Origin: an uncultured Lachnospiraceae bacterium | Lineage (GTDB): Bacteria; Bacillota; Clostridia; Lachnospirales; Lachnospiraceae | Length of the DNA stretch: 8,257 bases | NCBI GenBank assembly: GCA_902783095.1 | Contig: CACZPX010000108.1 | Location: 1-8,257 of the forward strand | Direction: 5' to 3' | Shown: positions 6,435 to 8,257 of the stretch, piece after piece | Position numbering within the stretch: the first letter of the stretch is position 1 | Layout of the letters: each line of letters opens with the position of its first letter | Program-made: the position numbers and the translations under genes | The notes under the pieces: generated by a model | Seen by the model: the letters and a program-made list of their open reading frames with translations, nothing else | What the model was told of the DNA's origin: nothing | Databases searched by the model: none

Positions 6435-6911
6435 ATGTTCAGACCCATGAGACGCTTTAAACAGCAGCTTTCCGAAGAGGAATGTATCCGCATTTTAAAG
6501 GAGGAGTGGCGCGGCGTGCTCGCCATGCACGGCGAGAACGGCTATCCCTACGCCATCCCCGTGGATCATTTTTACGACGAGGAGAGCGGCAACATCTATT
6601 TCCACGGCGCGGGCGAAGGCCACAAGATCGACGCGATCACAAGCGATCCCAAGGTCTGCTACACCGTACATGACAAGGGCTTTTTAAAGGAGGGCGACTG
6701 GGCCCTGAACATCAGCAGCGTGGTGGTGTTCGGCCGCATCCACATCGTGGAAGACAGCGAAAAGGTGATCCGCCTGGTGCGCAAACTGGGGCAGAAGTAC
6801 TACCCCTCCGACGCGGAGGTGGAAGAGGAGATCGCAAAGGCCGGCCACAGAGTCTGCCTGCTGGAACTCACCATCGACCATATGACCGGCAAGCTGGTGA
6901 ATGAGAAGTAG
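6435..6911 (+). CDS. NimA-like pyridoxamine 5'-phosphate oxidase-fold flavoprotein
   Basis: This 158-residue protein belongs to the split-barrel FMN-binding group that includes the NimA nitroimidazole-resistance proteins (COG3467 type). Family features are the early SEEECIRILKE helix, GYPYAIPVDHFYDEE (36-50) with the core strands, YFHGAGEGHKIDAI (55-68), which in relatives contributes to FMN binding, SSVVVFGRIHIVED (94-107) in the dimer barrel, and a C-terminal HMTGKL. Length is typical. GGAGG at 6423-6427 lies seven bases before the ATG and fixes the start. Relatives bind FMN or heme and probably reduce small molecules; true resistance to nitroimidazoles is shown for only a few members, so that role is not claimed here. 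It lies 150 bases after the exporter pair on the same strand and is followed by the terminator at 6962-7008, so it may be the last gene of that unit or have its own promoter, which I do not see. Confidence 0.92.
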   Translation: MFRPMRRFKQQLSEEECIRILKEEWRGVLAMHGENGYPYAIPVDHFYDEESGNIYFHGAGEGHKIDAITSDPKVCYTVHDKGFLKEGDWALNISSVVVFGRIHIVEDSEKVIRLVRKLGQKYYPSDAEVEEEIAKAGHRVCLLELTIDHMTGKLVNEK

Positions 6912-6926
6912 GGGGCGCTGCCCCCT
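6910..6926 (+). other. GC-rich hairpin overlapping the stop codon of the NimA-like gene
   Basis: AGGGGGC (6910-6916) pairs with GCCCCCT (6920-6926) around a three-base GCT loop; the first two bases belong to the TAG stop. A second small hairpin follows (ATCGG 6928-6932 with CCGAT 6938-6942). Neither has a T-tract, so they are more likely 3'-end stabilising or pausing structures than terminators. Confidence 0.6.
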
Positions 6927-6961
6927 GATCGGTGCTGCCGATACGCTTTAAATAACAATTG

Positions 6962-7008
6962 AGCAGGAAATCCTGGACGCGCTTGGGCGGATGGGTTTCC
7001 TGCTTTTT
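6962..7008 (+). terminator. Intrinsic terminator after the NimA-like gene
   Basis: AGCAGGAAATCC (6962-6973) pairs with GGGTTTCCTGCT (6993-7004), 12 positions with one G-T wobble, and the stem runs into TTTTT (7004-7008). The loop is rather large (19 bases). In the reverse direction there is no T-run, so it acts for the plus strand only. Confidence 0.75.
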
Positions 7009-7106
7009 GTATGAGTCAAAAGGACAGTATTGGAACAGTATCAAATCGATCGGAGTATATTGCGGATTGGCAAAAACTATCCGGCTCCGCAGAGCATTTC
7101 ATATAA
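7009..7106. other. AT-richer non-coding stretch between convergent genes
   Basis: These ~100 bases are visibly richer in A and T than their neighbours and hold the near-repeat GGACAGTAT / GGAACAGTAT (7022-7030 and 7032-7041). A small frame from ATG 7011 would give 31 residues (MSQKDSIGTV...) but has no ribosome binding site and lies directly after a terminator. I see no gene or promoter in it; it could be a decayed remnant. Confidence 0.35.
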
Positions 7107-8000
7107 TCAATCTATCGGCCTGTCGCCGGTTTTGCATTTTCCGCATTGGCAGCAGCCGTTGCAGATCATTTTCATGCCGCAGGTCTGGCAGCGCTCTCCG
7201 AAATACGGTCTGTACAGCTGGTCCTCTGTCAGCGGATAGCCCCAGCTGTCCATGAGTTTGAACGCGGCCGGATTTCCACGGAAACTCAGGCCCGAGCGGA
7301 AGGCCTGCTCGCTCTGCAGGCCGCTTCCTTCTATCTTATAGAGTCTGCCGTCTTTGACAAAGCGCCGGCCGGTGCCGCAAAAGACGAAGGTGACGTTGTA
7401 TTTTTTGCACTCGTCGTGCAGCGCCTTCACCCATTCGTAATGGCAGGGACGGGCGCCGTCGTAGTTTTCTCCGTCGCACAGAACCTGCTCGATCTGGTTT
7501 TCCGGCAGATATTTTTCGATGGAGACCGGACCGATAAAAGGCGCGCACATGATGCCCTTGTGCTTAAACGGCAGATCCAGCAGGATCGGGATCCGCTCGT
7601 CGGCACGGCGCTGGTTCTCACAGGAAACGTTGAACATCACGTGTTCCCAGCCGTCGCCCCAGTCCTTCGGGAGATGATCCGCCACCCGCTGCGGCCGCTT
7701 CGTAAGAAGAAAGAATTTCACGTCCGGGCGCTGTCTTATGATGTCCCAGGCATCCTCCCGCCAGGGATCCGCTTCCTCCAGAAAAAAGTCGGACGTCATG
7801 CAGACGCGCAGCGTTTCCCCGCTTTTCACTTTGTAATAGCCCTGCCGGTCCTTGGAGAGCGGGTAGCGGAACCCTGCCTTGGTGCGGTAGATGTCCGCGC
7901 CGTTTTTCTCCCGCAGGCTGTCCAGGTAATACATGTAGCAATGCTGACATCCTTCGCTGCACTTTACGCAGCCGTGCCAGGGATTCCAGATATCGTGCAG
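7107..8000 (-). CDS. DUF5131 (phage Gp37/Gp68-like) protein with radical-SAM-like three-Cys motif, CTG start
   Basis: The frame translates to a DUF5131 protein. The first ATG (7934) lies inside the conserved domain, in C-Y-M-Y-Y-L-D. The 22 upstream codons encode LHDIWNPWHGCVKCSEGCQHCY, the usual family N-terminus, with C14-x3-C18-x2-C21, the spacing of radical-SAM [4Fe-4S] enzymes. An in-frame TGA at 8009-8007 lies three codons before the CTG at 8000, so CTG is the only reasonable start that keeps the motif. A 13-base Shine-Dalgarno sits nine bases before it. From CTG the protein has 297 residues. Further family blocks are IYRTKAGFRYPLS, VCMTSDFFLEEADPWRE, FFLLTKRP, CENQRRADERIPIL, HKGIMCAPFIGPV and GENYDGARPCHYEWV. 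The C-terminus holds seven Cys (271, 274, 280, 283, 284, 286, 289), a likely metal-binding knuckle. Activity is unknown for the family. The gene overlaps the macrodomain frame by 37 bases and is probably translated from the same mRNA. Confidence 0.88.
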   Translation of the reverse strand: MHDIWNPWHGCVKCSEGCQHCYMYYLDSLREKNGADIYRTKAGFRYPLSKDRQGYYKVKSGETLRVCMTSDFFLEEADPWREDAWDIIRQRPDVKFFLLTKRPQRVADHLPKDWGDGWEHVMFNVSCENQRRADERIPILLDLPFKHKGIMCAPFIGPVSIEKYLPENQIEQVLCDGENYDGARPCHYEWVKALHDECKKYNVTFVFCGTGRRFVKDGRLYKIEGSGLQSEQAFRSGLSFRGNPAAFKLMDSWGYPLTEDQLYRPYFGERCQTCGMKMICNGCCQCGKCKTGDRPID

Positions 8001-8257
8001 AGAGGATCACCTCCTTCCATGGTATCGGGATGATGATCCAGCCAGTCCGTCACGGTCCGCACCCCGATTTCGGCAGCCTTTTGGTTAGGGAAACGGAAGA
8101 CGCCGGTGGAGATGCAGCAGAAGGCAACGCTTTGGATCCCGCTTTTTGCACACAGGTCCAGCGTGCTGCGGTAGCAGTCCGCCAGATCCTGTTCCAGATC
8201 TTCTGTGAGTCTATCGGATACGATGGGGCCCACGATATGGATCACTTTCTTTGCGGG
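7964..8257 (-). CDS. Macrodomain (protein-ADP-ribose hydrolase-like), partial at window edge and C-terminally shortened
   Basis: The frame is open to the right edge (P-A-K-K before the GTG at 8245), so the gene starts outside the window and only the C-terminal half of the domain is visible. VIHIVGPIVSDRL and the block SVAFCCISTGVFRFPNQKAAEIGVRTV match macrodomains of the zinc-containing, SirTM-operon type (for example the S. aureus protein, from memory). The STGVFRFP loop contacts the ADP-ribose in macrodomains. Such enzymes remove or read ADP-ribose on proteins. Relatives continue after W-L-x-x-H with a strand and helix like VIFNVFKDEDYxIY. Here the frame goes instead through MEGGDPLCTISGIPGTAA to a TAA at 7966-7964, and these last residues come from the ribosome binding site and 5' end of the DUF5131 gene read in another frame. 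The protein therefore seems to have lost about 20 residues of its core fold and may be inactive, or the junction is a deletion or sequence error. Confidence 0.85.
   Translation of the reverse strand, partial: PAKKVIHIVGPIVSDRLTEDLEQDLADCYRSTLDLCAKSGIQSVAFCCISTGVFRFPNQKAAEIGVRTVTDWLDHHPDTMEGGDPLCTISGIPGTAA
8004..8016 (-). promoter_or_regulatory. 13-nt Shine-Dalgarno fully complementary to the 16S 3' end
   Basis: The minus strand reads AAGGAGGTGATCC, and the plus strand here is GGATCACCTCCTT, the same as the usual bacterial 16S rRNA 3' tail. All 13 bases can pair. The GGAGG core ends nine bases before the CTG at 8000 and about 75 bases before the ATG at 7934, so it supports the CTG start. It lies inside the macrodomain frame. 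Confidence 0.85.

Noticed and set aside
7085..7107. Plus-strand promoter with TATAAT at 7102-7107
   Set aside because: No -35 at a workable distance (ATCCGG at 17 bases) and no plus-strand gene downstream.
6959..7255. Plus-strand frames of 98 and 69 residues after the NimA-like gene
   Set aside because: They begin in or after a terminator hairpin, lack ribosome binding sites, and mostly overlap the DUF5131 gene antisense.
8004..8016. Remnant of a 16S rRNA gene 3' end on the plus strand
   Set aside because: Only the 13-base anti-Shine-Dalgarno matches. There is no flanking rRNA sequence, and the match is explained by a ribosome binding site on the minus strand.
7146..8033. 295-residue plus-strand frame
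   Set aside because: Antisense shadow of the DUF5131 and macrodomain genes, which have clear family motifs on the minus strand.

Overview
The window looks like chromosomal DNA from a fairly GC-rich Clostridia-type Firmicute, probably a gut anaerobe. I base this on family content (a YitT/DUF2179 protein, a heterodimeric multidrug-type ABC exporter, a NimA-like flavoprotein, a DUF5131 protein next to a SirTM-type macrodomain), strong AAGGAGG-type ribosome binding sites and intrinsic terminators. The species cannot be read from the window. Coding density is high, with no gene-free stretch over 300 bases.

Left part (1-2340). The window opens inside an unrecognised gene whose product ends in a Met-Gly/Asn-Gln-Pro-Asn repeat. 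Six bases later comes a YitT-family membrane protein. A bidirectional terminator (1260-1294) and one copy of an intergenic GTCAT-CTGAGCG repeat separate it from a convergent minus-strand TtcA-like tRNA thiolase. Between that gene's ribosome binding site and the next gene lies a perfect 37-bp-arm inverted repeat (2263-2338) of REP/BIME type.

Middle part (2340-7010). A good extended -10 promoter overlapped by a 24-bp imperfect palindrome (candidate operator) drives two overlapping ABC exporter half-transporter genes. Their nucleotide-binding domains are complementary and asymmetric: the first has LSGGQ but Asp at the catalytic Glu position, the second has the catalytic Glu but a degenerate LSTGE signature. 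They should form one heterodimer with one degenerate ATP site. The second half carries an unusual insertion of about 34 residues, including a 69-bp segment bounded by 12-bp direct repeats. Two more copies of the intergenic repeat follow, then a NimA-like pyridoxamine-phosphate-oxidase-fold protein. An intrinsic terminator closes the likely transcription unit.

Right part (7107-8257, minus strand). A macrodomain gene enters from the right edge and runs into a DUF5131 (phage Gp37/Gp68-type) gene. The first ATG of the DUF5131 frame would discard a radical-SAM-like CX3CX2C motif. The full family N-terminus is recovered only by starting at a CTG codon, placed 9 nt after a 13-nt Shine-Dalgarno fully complementary to the usual 16S rRNA 3' end. 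The macrodomain frame stops inside the DUF5131 gene and lacks the usual C-terminal strand and helix. This macrodomain/DUF5131 junction is the most unusual part of the window.
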